64,000 nucleotides of DNA. It comes from Desulfovibrionaceae bacterium. Lineage in GTDB: Bacteria > Desulfobacterota > Desulfovibrionia > Desulfovibrionales > Desulfovibrionaceae. This document shows, one piece after another, positions 16,647 to 25,856 of the stretch. Position 1 is the stretch's first letter. Each line of letters opens with the position of its first letter. The DNA lies in contig CAJTFO010000003.1 in assembly GCA_910575755.1 (NCBI GenBank), forward strand, positions 310,001 through 374,000, read 5' to 3'. The notes beneath the pieces were generated by a model, which was given only the letters and a program-made list of their open reading frames with translations, ran no database searches and was not told where the DNA came from. Both the position numbers and the translations under genes were made by a program.

Positions 16647-17207
16647 ATGGATAATCAGCTGGATTACGAAATCAATAAGGAATTGGGCGAGTGCTATCTG
16701 TTCATGGGCGATTTTGACAAGGCCGAGGAATATTACCGCAAGGCCGCCAATAACGCCCAGAGCGCGGCGCCCTACATGGGGCTGGCCACTGTGGCCGTGC
16801 AGCGTTCCGAGCTGGACAAGGCTCTGGTGCTTTACCAGAAAGCCGCCGCCGTGGAAGAAACCGACAAAGCTCTTTGCGGCATTGGCCTGGTCTATATGGA
16901 ACAGGGCAAGCATGAGGAGGCCTTCACCCACTTTGCCCGCGCGCTGGACAAATCCGCCTCCAATATGGTGGCGCTGAACTGCCTGGTGCGCGAATCCTAT
17001 CAGCTGGGCTGCGTGGAGAAGGTGCTGCCCTATCTGGAAGCCGCGGCAAGCGGCAGCGAAGAAAGCGAGGCCGTGCGCGTCACCCTGGCCGGCTGCCTGA
17101 TCTACCTGGGCCGCAACGGCGAAGCCCGCCAGCATCTGGAAACGGTACTGGGCGCCAACCCGACCAACAGCAACGCCAAGGAACTTTTCGACACCATGGC
17201 CGCGTAG
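16647..17207 (+). CDS. TPR-repeat protein
   Basis: A 186-residue cytoplasmic protein made almost entirely of tetratricopeptide repeats, about five, beginning LDYEINKELGECYLFMGDFDKAEEYY. There is no signal peptide or membrane segment. The start at 16647 follows GGGGAGGACAAC, a strong ribosome site. A TATAAT about 85 bases upstream and a hairpin just after the stop suggest a single-gene unit. TPR proteins act as scaffolds; the partner is unknown. Confidence 0.8.
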   Translation: MDNQLDYEINKELGECYLFMGDFDKAEEYYRKAANNAQSAAPYMGLATVAVQRSELDKALVLYQKAAAVEETDKALCGIGLVYMEQGKHEEAFTHFARALDKSASNMVALNCLVRESYQLGCVEKVLPYLEAAASGSEESEAVRVTLAGCLIYLGRNGEARQHLETVLGANPTNSNAKELFDTMAA

Positions 17208-17209
17208 TC

Positions 17210-17233
17210 AGGGCCGGGCGAACGCCCGGCCCT
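17210..17233 (+). terminator. Hairpin after the TPR gene
   Basis: AGGGCCGGGCG pairs perfectly with CGCCCGGCCCT around two unpaired bases, two bases after the stop. There is no T run. Two more hairpins (17272-17301 and 17323-17350) follow in the 260-base gap before the next gene, which holds no gene that I can see. Confidence 0.6.
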
Positions 17234-17495
17234 GCGCGCAGCCGGCAGATACTCCCCTCCCCACAGGATTTTCCGGCCCCGGGCGGGCGCTCGGGGCCGG
17301 GAAATCTCGACAGGGGAAGCAGCGCCGACGCAGGGATAACCGCGTCGGCGTTCTGCCGCCCAGACAAGATGCGCGGCGCACTGTTCCGGAACATTCTCAC
17401 AGAAACAATGCTCTGCCGGCAGTGACGGCCGCCAGCCGCCGCTTGTCCGCCTTTCAATGACCGGCTTTTTCCGGCCTGCTCAGGGCGCATGCCCA

Positions 17496-18359
17496 TCAGG
17501 GCCGCTTTAAGATGATCCCTTCAGAGTTGCCATACTCGCCGCCTTCCACCTTTCCACGGCATTCACACGCCATGCCCTCCGGCAGGATAATCCCTTTGGC
17601 TCCATCTGGAAACGTTGTGAATCTGAGCCCCCATGTCTCCGCTTTCAGTTCGGCAAGCACGGCCTCTTCCGTCCGGATGGCGGCTTCCAGTTTGGCAAGG
17701 GCGGCTTCCCGTTCCTGGATGGAGTCCTTCAGCCCGGTCAACCTGTCCATCCTGTCAATTCTGTTTTTCAGCTCCACGGCGCCATAGACGGCCCCGACCA
17801 GCAGCAACGGAACCAGCAGCCAGAATATTCTGTTGCGTCCCCTGGAGGCCGCGGGAGATGCAGCCCCGGGCTTTGTCTTGCCGGAAGCCCGCACAGGCTG
17901 TTCAGTGACGGATTTTTTTTCCTCAGCCTTTTCCCCGGTCGCCTGCTCCTCTACATTGGGAACCGCTTTCTGCATAATGTCCCGGTCATGGCCGACAATA
18001 TGCTGGGTGAGCCACTTTTCGAAAACGGTGAGGAAAAATCCAATGGATTGGACGGAATAATCTTCGCGCGCCAGATGGGCTTCGAGATGCGGAATGACTT
18101 TCTCGCGCATGTTGGTATGGATGGCCTTGTGAGCCTCATACCCCTTGAAGCCGATGGAGCGCATATAGGCTTCTTCATCCTCGAAGTGTTTCAGGGTGTA
18201 GTTGCGTACATATTTGAGAGCCTCGACGGCTGTCCACTTGCGGTTGGAATTCTCCATGCCCATGATGCTATGCAGTTTATTGATTATACGGAATAACTCC
18301 TGATGGGCCTTGTCAATACTCTCAACTCCGATACAGAATCGTTCCTGCCATTGCAGCAT
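17496..18359 (-). CDS. Membrane-anchored bacteriohemerythrin with C-terminal coiled coil
   Basis: A 287-residue fusion. Residues 1-130 are a hemerythrin domain with all iron ligands in place: H19, H58, E62, H77, H81, H120 and D125 (motifs IDKAHQELF, KHFEDEEAYM, AHKAIH and QHIVGHD). This domain binds O2 at a di-iron centre. A charged linker (about 133-176) leads to one membrane segment (178-197), then a coiled coil (about 205-240) and a short cysteine-containing tail (CEC at 265-267). The ATG at 18359 follows AGGAG. With a cytoplasmic N-terminus, the hemerythrin would face the cytoplasm and the tail the periplasm. An O2-sensing or O2-delivery role is inferred. Confidence 0.88.
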   Translation of the reverse strand: MLQWQERFCIGVESIDKAHQELFRIINKLHSIMGMENSNRKWTAVEALKYVRNYTLKHFEDEEAYMRSIGFKGYEAHKAIHTNMREKVIPHLEAHLAREDYSVQSIGFFLTVFEKWLTQHIVGHDRDIMQKAVPNVEEQATGEKAEEKKSVTEQPVRASGKTKPGAASPAASRGRNRIFWLLVPLLLVGAVYGAVELKNRIDRMDRLTGLKDSIQEREAALAKLEAAIRTEEAVLAELKAETWGLRFTTFPDGAKGIILPEGMACECRGKVEGGEYGNSEGIILKRP

Positions 18360-18488
18360 GGGAATCTCCTGACGCCGCATTTTCCACAGCGTTGCAAGCA
18401 TTTTTTTGTGCTACTCATGTATGCTATCAACATCTTGGCGCATGGCAACCGTATTCTTCCATAGCGCCAAGGTTAAAGCCCATCCTCT

Positions 18489-19439
18489 TTATGAAGCAGG
18501 CGCGTCGCCGCCGCGCCTGTTTTGCAAAAAATCCTGAAAAGCCTGTCGCAGGCCGTTTTCCAGGCTGACGCGCGGCCGCCAGCCCATGGCAAAAAGCCTA
18601 CCTGAATCCATCAGCTTTCTGGGCGTGCCGTCCGGCTTCGACGGGTCTGTGCAAATTTCCCCTTCAAAGCCCGTAATGCGGGCCACCAGCCGCGCCACAT
18701 CCATAATGCTCAGCTCTTCCTGACTGCCCACGTTAACATGTTCAAAGTCGGAATACTTCTCCAGCAGAAACACGCAGGCTTCAGCCATGTCATCCACATG
18801 CAGAAATTCGCGCAAGGCCGTGCCCGTGCCCCAGATGTTCACCCGCGCCGCTCCCGCCTCCCGCGCCTCGTAAAAACGCCGGATCAGCGCCGGGATGACA
18901 TGGCTGTTCTCAGGGTGATAATTGTCACCCGGCCCATACAGGTTGGTGGGCATGGCGCTGATGGCGTCAAAGCCGTATTGCCTTCTGTATGCCTGACACA
19001 TCCTGATGCCGGAAATCTTGGCCAGCGCATACGGCTCATTGGTGGGCTCCAGAGGGCCGGAGAGCAGATATTCTTCCCTGATGGGCTGCGGACAAAGCCT
19101 GGGATAGATACATGACGAGCCGAGAAACAGCAGCTTGCTGCACCCATTGCGCCATGCGCCGTCAATGACGTTGTTCTGTATTTGCAGGTTCTGGTAAATG
19201 AATTCCGCCGGATAGGTCGCATTGGCATGAATGCCGCCCACCCTGGCCGCCGCCAGGACCACATATTCCGGCCTGTACTGTGCGAAAAAACGGCGCACCG
19301 CCGCCTGATCGCACAAATCCAGTTCCGCGTGCGTGCGCACAAGCTGATTATTGTAGCCGGCGCGGGTCAGCGCGCGGCAGATGGCGCTGCCCACAAGGCC
19401 GCGATGACCGGCCACATAGATACAACCGTCCCTGCGCAT
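18489..19439 (-). CDS. fcl: GDP-L-fucose synthase
   Basis: Fcl (WcaG) converts GDP-4-keto-6-deoxymannose to GDP-L-fucose by epimerisation and NADPH reduction. The 316-residue short-chain-dehydrogenase protein has the Rossmann motif GHRGLVGS near residue 11, [20 protein letters not shown] with the catalytic Ser, and the Y-x3-K pair in [10 protein letters not shown]. The stretch [23 protein letters not shown] is strongly characteristic. It begins three bases after the gmd stop, giving a two-gene operon for GDP-fucose, which is used in O-antigen or other surface glycans. Confidence 0.96.
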   Translation of the reverse strand: MRRDGCIYVAGHRGLVGSAICRALTRAGYNNQLVRTHAELDLCDQAAVRRFFAQYRPEYVVLAAARVGGIHANATYPAEFIYQNLQIQNNVIDGAWRNGCSKLLFLGSSCIYPRLCPQPIREEYLLSGPLEPTNEPYALAKISGIRMCQAYRRQYGFDAISAMPTNLYGPGDNYHPENSHVIPALIRRFYEAREAGAARVNIWGTGTALREFLHVDDMAEACVFLLEKYSDFEHVNVGSQEELSIMDVARLVARITGFEGEICTDPSKPDGTPRKLMDSGRLFAMGWRPRVSLENGLRQAFQDFLQNRRGGDAPAS

Positions 19440-19442
19440 GAT

Positions 19443-20588
19443 CTACTCGTTATGGCTGAAGGTTCTGAAGCCGGCCACCTTGCACACGGCGTCGCGCATG
19501 CTCAGCTGAAGATCCTCGCGCGTCATTTCAGCCACCATATCCTCAAAGCTCGTTTTTGGCTCCCAGCCCAGCTTTTTCTTGGCCCTGGCCGGGTCGCCCA
19601 GCAGGGTTTCCACTTCTGTGGGGCGGAAGTAGCGCGGGTCCACCCGCACAATGACATCCCCGGCTTTGACATGACACTCCACAGACTGCCGGCCGCTGGC
19701 CCGCGCCAAACGGGCGGCATCCACGGCCGCCACGGTTCCGGTTTCGTCCAGCCCGCTGCCCTGCCACGCAAGCGTCAGGCCAAGCTCAGCCGCCGTCGCA
19801 TTGACAAAATCCCGCACCGAAAACTGTCGCCCGGTGGCGATGACAAAATCATCCGGCTCTTCCTGCTGCAACATCAGCCACTGCATTTCCACATAGTCGC
19901 GGGCATGCCCCCAGTCGCGCCTGGCGTCCAGATTGCCGAGAAAGAGGCAATCCTGCAGGCCCAGCACCATGCGCGACAGCGCGCGGGTGATCTTGCGGGT
20001 CACAAAGGTTTCGCCGCGAATGGGCGATTCATGATTGAACAGAATGCCGTTGCAGGCATACATGCCGTAGGCCTCGCGGTAGTTGACCGTGATCCAGTAG
20101 GCGTAAAGCTTGGCGCAGGCATAGGGAGAACGGGGATAAAACGGCGTTTTCTCGGTCTGCGGCACTTCCCGCACCAGGCCGAACAGCTCGGAGGTGGAGG
20201 CCTGATAAAAACGCGTATGGTCAGCGAGCGAGGCGATGCGAATGGCCTCCAGCAGGCGCAATGCGCCCAGGGCGTCCACATCCGCCGTATATTCAGGCGA
20301 TTCAAATGACACCTGCACATGGCTCTGGGCCGCCAGATTGTAAACCTCGTCCGGCTTCACTTCCTGCATGATGCGCACAAGATTGCTGGAATCGCTGAGA
20401 TCGCCGTAATGCAGAATAAAACGCCGCTCGCTGGCGTGCGGGTCCTGGTACAGATGATCTATGCGATCCGTATTGAAGAGGGAGGCCCGACGCTTGACGC
20501 CATGAACTTCATAGCCCTTCCGCAGGAGAAATTCCGCAAGGTATGCCCCGTCCTGCCCGGTAATGCCGGTAATGAGAGCCTTTTTCAT
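19443..20588 (-). CDS. gmd: GDP-mannose 4,6-dehydratase
   Basis: Gmd makes GDP-4-keto-6-deoxy-D-mannose from GDP-mannose, the first step toward GDP-fucose or GDP-rhamnose. The 381-residue protein begins at the ATG at 20588 with [20 protein letters not shown] (NADP-binding GxxGQDG), followed by [20 protein letters not shown] and the catalytic Y-x3-K region [30 protein letters not shown] is a hallmark of the family. fcl follows immediately. Confidence 0.97.
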   Translation of the reverse strand: MKKALITGITGQDGAYLAEFLLRKGYEVHGVKRRASLFNTDRIDHLYQDPHASERRFILHYGDLSDSSNLVRIMQEVKPDEVYNLAAQSHVQVSFESPEYTADVDALGALRLLEAIRIASLADHTRFYQASTSELFGLVREVPQTEKTPFYPRSPYACAKLYAYWITVNYREAYGMYACNGILFNHESPIRGETFVTRKITRALSRMVLGLQDCLFLGNLDARRDWGHARDYVEMQWLMLQQEEPDDFVIATGRQFSVRDFVNATAAELGLTLAWQGSGLDETGTVAAVDAARLARASGRQSVECHVKAGDVIVRVDPRYFRPTEVETLLGDPARAKKKLGWEPKTSFEDMVAEMTREDLQLSMRDAVCKVAGFRTFSHNE

Positions 20589-20772
20589 GATTGCTTCCGC
20601 TTGCTGTATGAATGCCCGGTGCCGCTTCCGCAAACATCTCAGCCGGATGAGAACTGAAATGACCGCGGGACGGGACGACCGCCCGCGAACAGCGTCCATG
20701 CGCAAGAACGCTGTGCCGGGGAAATCATTGAAGAAAAGGACTTACGGCTGACCGCAAGTCCTTGTATAGTTG

Positions 20773-20848
20773 TGGTGGAGAAGAAGGGATTTGAACCCTC
20801 GACCCCCGCCTTGCGAAGGCGATGCTCTCCCAGCTGAGCTACTTCCCC
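20773..20848 (-). tRNA. tRNA-Ala (anticodon CGC)
   Basis: A standard 76-base tRNA on the minus strand with an encoded CCA (20775-20773). The acceptor GGGGAAG pairs with CTTCTCC and contains the G3-U70 wobble that marks alanine tRNAs. The anticodon loop is TTCGCAA, giving CGC (reads GCG). It lies between gmd-fcl and a glycosyltransferase gene. Confidence 0.95.
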
Positions 20849-20948
20849 ACAAATGGAAACACTGTGGAAGCAATTTTTTAGGCAAAAGGCGGCAAAGTGT
20901 CAAGCCTTTCTCCAGGAGCAACTACGCCTTTGTTCCGCGCGCTGTCCG

Positions 20949-22523
20949 TCAGAGAGCCAGCGCTTCCCGTATGCGCGCCACACGGTGCGCATAGGTGTGC
21001 GCCGCCCGCAGATGTTCCCGCCAGCTCCGGCGCAGTTCAAGGGCCCGAACCGGATCGGCGCGCAGCTCCGCCAGCCGGGATGGCAGCTCCGCCGGGCCGC
21101 GCAGCGTCATGGGCCGGGTCAGGGCCGCGGGAAAAATATCCAGCCCCGGCGTGGCGTCGCTCAAAAGCAGGCCGCCGGCGGCCCAGACGTCAAAATGGCG
21201 CTGGCTCAGGCTGCGCGGCAAAAGCAGGCTGGTCACGTTGAGCACGGCCCCGGCCCGGCCATAGCATTCCGGCAATGCCGTATAATAGTCCACAGGCGGC
21301 AGCACGTCGCAGCCCGGCAGCAGATTCCGCCAACCCGCGTCGCCCGCCACGCGCAGGCCGGCGGGCAGTCCGGCCCGTACCCAGCGGGCGCGGTTGTCTT
21401 GCGAACACAGTTCCGCGCCAAGGCCCGCGCAACGCACGTCCTGTCCCGGCCAGGGAGAAACAGCCAGCTTTTGCAGCCACCAATGAAAATGCGGGCCGTC
21501 CGCCGGGCCGCTGGCCCGCTCCAGCAGGTCGCGCGCCTCCTCATGCAGAGCGGACGGCACGCGGGCCGCCGCAAAAAAACGCTCCCGCTCCGGAAAGGCC
21601 GAGCGCCCCACGAACAGGGGCGGATGCAGCGCCAGGCGCGCCGCCTCTTTTTCGTCCGGCAGCTCCCGCCACATCTGCGGAGCCACGGCCAGGGGCAGAT
21701 GCCAGACCCGGCGGGCGCCGGCGGCCCGCAAACCGGGAATAAAGCTTGCGTCGGTCACGAACAGCGCGGCTTCACGCCACCAGGGCAGACGCAGGCTGGA
21801 GAGCAGATGCCAGGGATTGTCCACAAACCAGAGGGCCACCGGCACGCCCAGGGCCCGGCAGAGATAGAACAGCCGCCCCTCCGGGTCCAGCCCGCGCAGA
21901 TTGACGGAGAGCAGCAAGGCGGGTCTGCGCCCGGCCAGCAGTTGTTCCCAGGCGCGCACAAGCTGAGCCGCATCCCCGCACGGCGGCACGGCTTCCAGCA
22001 CCGGCCCGAAACCGGCCGCGCCCAGAGCCTGGCGCAATTCCAGGTGCAGCAAATGCCGATCCGTGCCGGGCAGCAGCGCGGGGCCGCATCCGCCCTGTTC
22101 CGCCGGTTGCATTGTTCCCCTCTGTTCAGTCAGCAGTGCTGCGCTCACACGTCCCAGCAGCGGCCCCCAGAAATCCGGGGCCAGACGCAGGCCAGGCCGG
22201 TAAAACAGCACACTGCAACGTCCGGCCAGCTCCACAGCCTGTTCACTGGTGATGCGCCGCCAATGTCCGGGGAGTCGCCGTTCTATTCCGGGCTGCGCGG
22301 CCTCCAGCCGCCGCAGGGTTTCCGGTTCCTCCAGCCAGAAAACATCCGCATTGTCACGCGCAAGGGGCAGTTCCCATACCCGCCCCGGTCCCAGCCCCAG
22401 CAGAAGCAGCGCCGGGCCAGACCTCAGGCGTTCCCAGGCTGCGGGAGTGTCAGGCAGGCTCAGAACGCGCCCGGCAAAATCGGGCAGGCGGACGCGTTGC
22501 GGCATTCGGGCGTGATCGGGCAT
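20949..22523 (-). CDS. CgeB/DUF3880-like glycosyltransferase
   Basis: A 524-residue cytoplasmic protein that resembles the CgeB/DUF3880 group of GT-B glycosyltransferases. An N-terminal Rossmann-like half contains LLLLGLGPGRVWELPLA. A middle segment has PVALWFVDNPWHLL and ALFVTDASFIPGLRAAGA, like the FVDNP and D-S region of the family. The C-terminal donor-binding half ends in RSLSQRHFDVWAAGGLLLSDATPGLD, typical of the Glyco_trans_1_2 domain. I use the ATG at 22523 with GAGGA just upstream. The gene lies across a tRNA from gmd-fcl; the acceptor is unknown, and flagellin or O-antigen glycosylation are both plausible. Confidence 0.75.
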   Translation of the reverse strand: MPDHARMPQRVRLPDFAGRVLSLPDTPAAWERLRSGPALLLLGLGPGRVWELPLARDNADVFWLEEPETLRRLEAAQPGIERRLPGHWRRITSEQAVELAGRCSVLFYRPGLRLAPDFWGPLLGRVSAALLTEQRGTMQPAEQGGCGPALLPGTDRHLLHLELRQALGAAGFGPVLEAVPPCGDAAQLVRAWEQLLAGRRPALLLSVNLRGLDPEGRLFYLCRALGVPVALWFVDNPWHLLSSLRLPWWREAALFVTDASFIPGLRAAGARRVWHLPLAVAPQMWRELPDEKEAARLALHPPLFVGRSAFPERERFFAAARVPSALHEEARDLLERASGPADGPHFHWWLQKLAVSPWPGQDVRCAGLGAELCSQDNRARWVRAGLPAGLRVAGDAGWRNLLPGCDVLPPVDYYTALPECYGRAGAVLNVTSLLLPRSLSQRHFDVWAAGGLLLSDATPGLDIFPAALTRPMTLRGPAELPSRLAELRADPVRALELRRSWREHLRAAHTYAHRVARIREALAL

Positions 22524-22593
22524 GGTTCCTCGCAAAAAACGGTTTTACCAGCATAGCCGCCATGAACCACAAAACGCAAGGCCGCACGGCGCG

Positions 22594-22622
22594 AAAAAGC
22601 CCCGCCGTTTCCGGCGGGGCTT
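22594..22622 (-). terminator. Rho-independent terminator of sodC
   Basis: On the minus strand AAGCCCCGCCG pairs with CGGCGGGGCTT and runs into a five-T tail (22598-22594). It lies about 40 bases after the sodC stop. Confidence 0.85.
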
Positions 22623-22659
22623 GCAAGGCAGAAGGAATACGTGATGCCGTGTTTGCCGC

Positions 22660-23196
22660 TTACTTGATGACGCCGCAGGCGATGCGCGCACCGCCCCCGC
22701 CCAGAGGCGGGTTGTCGGTATAATTGTCGCCGCCGGCGTGAACCATGACAGAATGACCCTTCAGATCCTTAACCTGAAGATTGTCGACATGCAGTCTGGT
22801 CTTGGCCTTGCCGTCGGCGTCGACCGTGATGCGGGGCAGGTCGCCCTTATGGCCGTTCTTGCCGGGGCCGGCATGCCTGTCGGAGTTCATGGGGTCGTAA
22901 TGCCCGCCGGCGGCCAACCCGGCCACCATCTGACCGTCCTTCTCAGCCGGCGCGCAGGAGGCGTTTTCATGCAGATGCATGCCGCGCTCGCCCTCGGGCA
23001 GACCCGTCAGATCCACAAAGACATCCACGCCGCCGCCATCGGCGTCCGAAAAGGTAATAAAGCCGATTTCCTCGCCAACGCCATCGGCGCTGATTTTGTT
23101 CACCGGTGTTTTGATGCTTTCCGCCTGAACGGCGGCTCCTGTCAGCAGCAACCCGCCGCAGAGCAGCAGGGCGAAACTCGTTGTTTTCAAGTTCAC
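22660..23196 (-). CDS. sodC: Periplasmic Cu/Zn superoxide dismutase
   Basis: SodC converts superoxide to O2 and H2O2 outside the cytoplasm. The 178-residue protein has a signal peptide (about residues 1-25, ending AAVQA). All metal ligands are present: H74 and H76 (GMHLHEN), bridging H99 (GGHYDP), zinc ligands H108, H116 and D119, and copper ligand H153 ([12 protein letters not shown]). The disulfide cysteines are C81 and C174. The length is typical of bacterial SodC. The start is GTG at 23196 with AAGGAA upstream. It is a single gene, divergent from rlmE, with a strong terminator. Confidence 0.96.
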   Translation of the reverse strand: MNLKTTSFALLLCGGLLLTGAAVQAESIKTPVNKISADGVGEEIGFITFSDADGGGVDVFVDLTGLPEGERGMHLHENASCAPAEKDGQMVAGLAAGGHYDPMNSDRHAGPGKNGHKGDLPRITVDADGKAKTRLHVDNLQVKDLKGHSVMVHAGGDNYTDNPPLGGGGARIACGVIK

Positions 23197-23288
23197 TGTT
23201 TATGTTCCTTGTACCGGAAACACCCTCCGGCCCTGACCGGACCGGCAGCATTTCCCTCTCGGGAAAAAACCTACCCGCTTTGGGGAAT

Positions 23289-23348
23289 TTCGTCAATGCT
23301 TCGTCAATGCGCGGGCAACAAGACATCAATTCATATAAAATTCATATA
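23289..23348. promoter_or_regulatory. Two tandem direct repeats between sodC and rlmE
   Basis: TTCGTCAATGC occurs twice back to back (23289-23299 and 23300-23310). AATTCATATA occurs twice with one base between (23328-23337 and 23339-23348). The AT-rich pair includes TATAAA and TATAGAT, so it may overlap a promoter for either divergent gene. Spacings of 11 bases place each repeat on the same helix face. Confidence 0.45.
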
Positions 23349-23450
23349 GATACGTCCATAGAAACATGGTGCGAGGCCGGCCGGCCGCGCCCTGGCATCA
23401 AGACTTGGCGAGTGGCTCAAAAAAGTGTATGTGCATGTGTTGGGATTTTT

Positions 23451-24098
23451 ATGAAGGAATATCGCGACCATTACTTCCTCAAGGCCAAGCGGGAAAATTA
23501 TCCGGCCCGCTCGGTCTACAAGCTGAAAGAGCTGGACGCCAAGTTCCGCCTGCTCAGGCCGGGCATGCGCGTGCTGGATCTGGGGGCTGCCCCCGGCTCC
23601 TGGTCTCTGGGCGCGGCGGAAAAGGTCGGCGCCAAAGGTCTTGTGCTGGCCTGCGACATCCAGAGCACGGAGACGGTCTTCCCTCCCCAGGTGCTCTTCA
23701 TGCAGGAGGACGTTTTTCAGCGTTCCGCCGCCTTTGAAGCCAGACTGCGTGAGCTGGGCCCTTTTGATCTGGTCATCAGCGACATGGCGCCGCGCACCAC
23801 AGGCGCCCGCTTCACGGATCAGGCCCGCTCCCTTGAGCTGGCCCAGGAAGCTCTGGCCGTGGCCTGCCTGCATCTGAAGCAGGGCGGCAGTTTTGTGGTC
23901 AAGATTTTTATGGGGCCTGATATTCAGGAGTTGCTCACGTCCATGCGCAAGGCGTTCGGCACTGTCAAATCCTTCAAGCCCAAAAGTTCGCGCGCCGAAA
24001 GCAAGGAGACCTTTTTCACGGCTCTGGGCTTTCGCGGCGGCGTGGTCGCCAGCGGGATCGAGCATGCCGGCCCCGCGCTGCCCCCGGCTTTTGCCTGA
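23451..24098 (+). CDS. rlmE: 23S rRNA (uridine-2'-O)-methyltransferase
   Basis: RlmE (FtsJ/RrmJ) methylates the 2'-OH of U2552 in the A loop of 23S rRNA using SAM. The 215-residue protein begins at 23451 with [21 protein letters not shown]. It has the SAM motif [12 protein letters not shown] and the catalytic tetrad K24, D111 (ISDMAP), K151 (VVKIFMG) and E186 (SKETFF), spaced as in E. coli. The ribosome site is weak. It precedes yebC on the same strand. Confidence 0.95.
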   Translation: MKEYRDHYFLKAKRENYPARSVYKLKELDAKFRLLRPGMRVLDLGAAPGSWSLGAAEKVGAKGLVLACDIQSTETVFPPQVLFMQEDVFQRSAAFEARLRELGPFDLVISDMAPRTTGARFTDQARSLELAQEALAVACLHLKQGGSFVVKIFMGPDIQELLTSMRKAFGTVKSFKPKSSRAESKETFFTALGFRGGVVASGIEHAGPALPPAFA

Positions 24099-24242
24099 AC
24101 CGCGCATGCTCCAGGTCATCCGGTTCAAGGCTGCGTTTTTTGCCGCATCCACACCATTATGCGGCGCGCGGCCCTGCGGGCCGCGTGATCATTGCACTGG
24201 TGCAAGACTCTAATACTTTTACGGTTTTTTTCGGGAGGTTTT

Positions 24243-24980
24243 ATGTCAGGTCACAGCAAATGGGCCAATATCCAGCACCGCAAGGGACGCCAGGACGCCA
24301 AGCGCGGCAAGATTTTCACCAAGGCCGCCAAGGAAATCATCATCGCCGCCAAGAACGGCGGCGATCCCTCGGGCAATTCCCGTTTGCGGGCGGCCATTGC
24401 CGCGGCCAAAGCCGTAAACCTGCCCAAGGACAAGATTGAGGCCGCCATCCGCAAAGGCACGGGCGAGGACGCGGGCGGAGATCTTACGGAAGCCTTTTAC
24501 GAAGGTTATGGTCCCGGCGGCATCGCCATCATGGTGGAAGTGGCCACGGACAACAAAAACCGCACTGTGGCCGAAGTGCGCCACCTTTTCACCAAACACG
24601 GCGGTTCTCTGGGCGAGAACGGCAGCGTAGGCTGGATGTTTGAGCGCAAGGGCGTCATCAGCGTGAACAAGGCCGCCTACGCCGAGGACAAGATTATGGA
24701 GGCCGCCCTGGAAGCCGGAGCCGACGATGTGCTGGATGACGAGGATGTCTGGACCATCCAGACGGCCATGACCGACTTTACGGCCGTGCGCGACGCTCTG
24801 GAAGCGGCGGGCGTCGAGATGCAGTCCGCCGAACTGGCCATGGTGCCGCAGAACCTGGTGGCCGTGAATGCGGACATGGGGCAGAAAGTGCTGCGCCTGA
24901 TGGAAGCTCTGGACGACAATGACGATGTGCAGAACGTCTATGCCAATGTTGATTTTCCGGATGACATGCCGGAGGACTAG
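24243..24980 (+). CDS. yebC: YebC/PmpR family protein (TACO1-like)
   Basis: A 245-residue protein of the YebC/TACO1 family, which includes transcription regulators and ribosome-associated factors that help translation of proline-rich stretches. The N-terminus [20 protein letters not shown] is diagnostic, as are [21 protein letters not shown] and [13 protein letters not shown]. The start is clear (CGGGAGG ribosome site). It lies upstream of ruvC, the arrangement seen in many bacteria. Confidence 0.96.
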   Translation: MSGHSKWANIQHRKGRQDAKRGKIFTKAAKEIIIAAKNGGDPSGNSRLRAAIAAAKAVNLPKDKIEAAIRKGTGEDAGGDLTEAFYEGYGPGGIAIMVEVATDNKNRTVAEVRHLFTKHGGSLGENGSVGWMFERKGVISVNKAAYAEDKIMEAALEAGADDVLDDEDVWTIQTAMTDFTAVRDALEAAGVEMQSAELAMVPQNLVAVNADMGQKVLRLMEALDDNDDVQNVYANVDFPDDMPED

Positions 24981-25047
24981 CACTCCGCAACATGCCTGGT
25001 CAGGCGCAAGTCCGATACTGAAAACGCTCTGCCGGCATAAAGACCGG

Positions 25048-25071
25048 GGCTGCTGACAAGGGTCAGCAGCC
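25048..25071 (+). terminator. Hairpin between yebC and ruvC
   Basis: GGCTGCTGAC pairs perfectly with GTCAGCAGCC around AAGG. There is no T run. The rest of the 262-base gap holds nothing I recognise; it may separate yebC from ruvC transcription. Confidence 0.4.
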
Positions 25072-25242
25072 GCCGAAAATGGCGGTCTGAACGGCGCAAA
25101 CACCGCAAAGCGGGCTTTGTCGTCACTCTGAAAGACTGTTGCCATGCCTTTTGTGGCGTTCAACCTTGCGACGCGCCCTGGTTCACAGGCAGCCATGTCC
25201 CTGGCGCGCCCTTTGTCTGTGTTGCAGCATTGAGTATAGCAT

Positions 25243-25746
25243 ATGCAGCCCGTCACCGTCATCGGCATTGACCCCGGATCCCAGCGCACGGGCTGGGGCG
25301 TGGTGCGCGAAACTTCCGGCGTTCTCCGCCTGGTGGACTGCGGCGTGGTGCGCACCGCCGCGGCGGGCGGAGAGTTTTCCGAGCGCTTGGCGCGCATTTA
25401 CCGCGAACTGGGCAAGGTGCTCACGCGCTGCAAGCCCGACGAAGCGGCCATCGAACAAATTTTCACCGCCAAAAACGCGACCAGCGCGCTCAAGCTGGGC
25501 CAGGCCAGGGGCGTGGCCGTGGCGGCCTGCGCGGCCTGCGGTCTGAACATCAGCGATTATGAGCCCACCCTGGTCAAAAAATCGCTGGTGGGGACGGGAC
25601 GGGCGGAAAAAGAGCAGGTGGCCTTTATGGTCAAGCGCCTGCTCAACGTGCGGGAGGCGGATTGGGCTCTGGACACCTCGGACGCCCTGGCCGTGGCCGT
25701 CTGCCACCTGACCATGCGGCGCTTTGCCGCCCTCGCAGCCCGCTGA
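25243..25746 (+). CDS. ruvC: Holliday junction resolvase RuvC
   Basis: RuvC cuts four-way DNA junctions in the RuvABC complex during recombination repair. The 167-residue protein has the four catalytic acidic residues at D10 (GIDPGS), E71 (AAIEQIF), D144 and D147 (DTSDALAVA), with the spacing of E. coli RuvC. KNATSALKLGQARGVA and YEPTLVKKSLVGTGRAEKEQV are family motifs. ruvA and ruvB do not follow; the next gene is on the opposite strand. Confidence 0.97.
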   Translation: MQPVTVIGIDPGSQRTGWGVVRETSGVLRLVDCGVVRTAAAGGEFSERLARIYRELGKVLTRCKPDEAAIEQIFTAKNATSALKLGQARGVAVAACAACGLNISDYEPTLVKKSLVGTGRAEKEQVAFMVKRLLNVREADWALDTSDALAVAVCHLTMRRFAALAAR

Positions 25747-25756
25747 CAACAGAAAA

Positions 25757-25853
25757 CGGGATGCGGCTCCAGAAAAGAACCGCATCCCGCGCTCTGAGCA
25801 TCCCGGGGCTGATCCCGGAAAGCGCGCAAGGGATGCCCCCTCGCGCTTTTTAC
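25757..25853 (+). terminator. Double hairpin terminator after ruvC
   Basis: The first stem is CGGGATGCGG (25757-25766) with CCGCATCCCG (25780-25789). A second, AAAGCGCG (25819-25826) with CGCGCTTT (25842-25849), runs into a T tract. The second is a good rho-independent terminator and may also serve the convergent gene that ends at 25857. Confidence 0.65.
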
Positions 25854-25856
25854 GCG

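Noticed and set aside
17080-17496. 138-codon minus-strand frame near the hairpin cluster
   Set aside because: It overlaps the TPR gene and three hairpins, and the product is Arg/Pro/Gly-rich with no motif.
20773-20848. tRNA-Ala as an integration site
   Set aside because: I found no integrase, no duplicated tRNA 3' end and no shift in base composition next to it.
20853-22556. Open frame of 567 codons on the plus strand
   Set aside because: Antisense to the glycosyltransferase and begins inside tRNA-Ala sequence.
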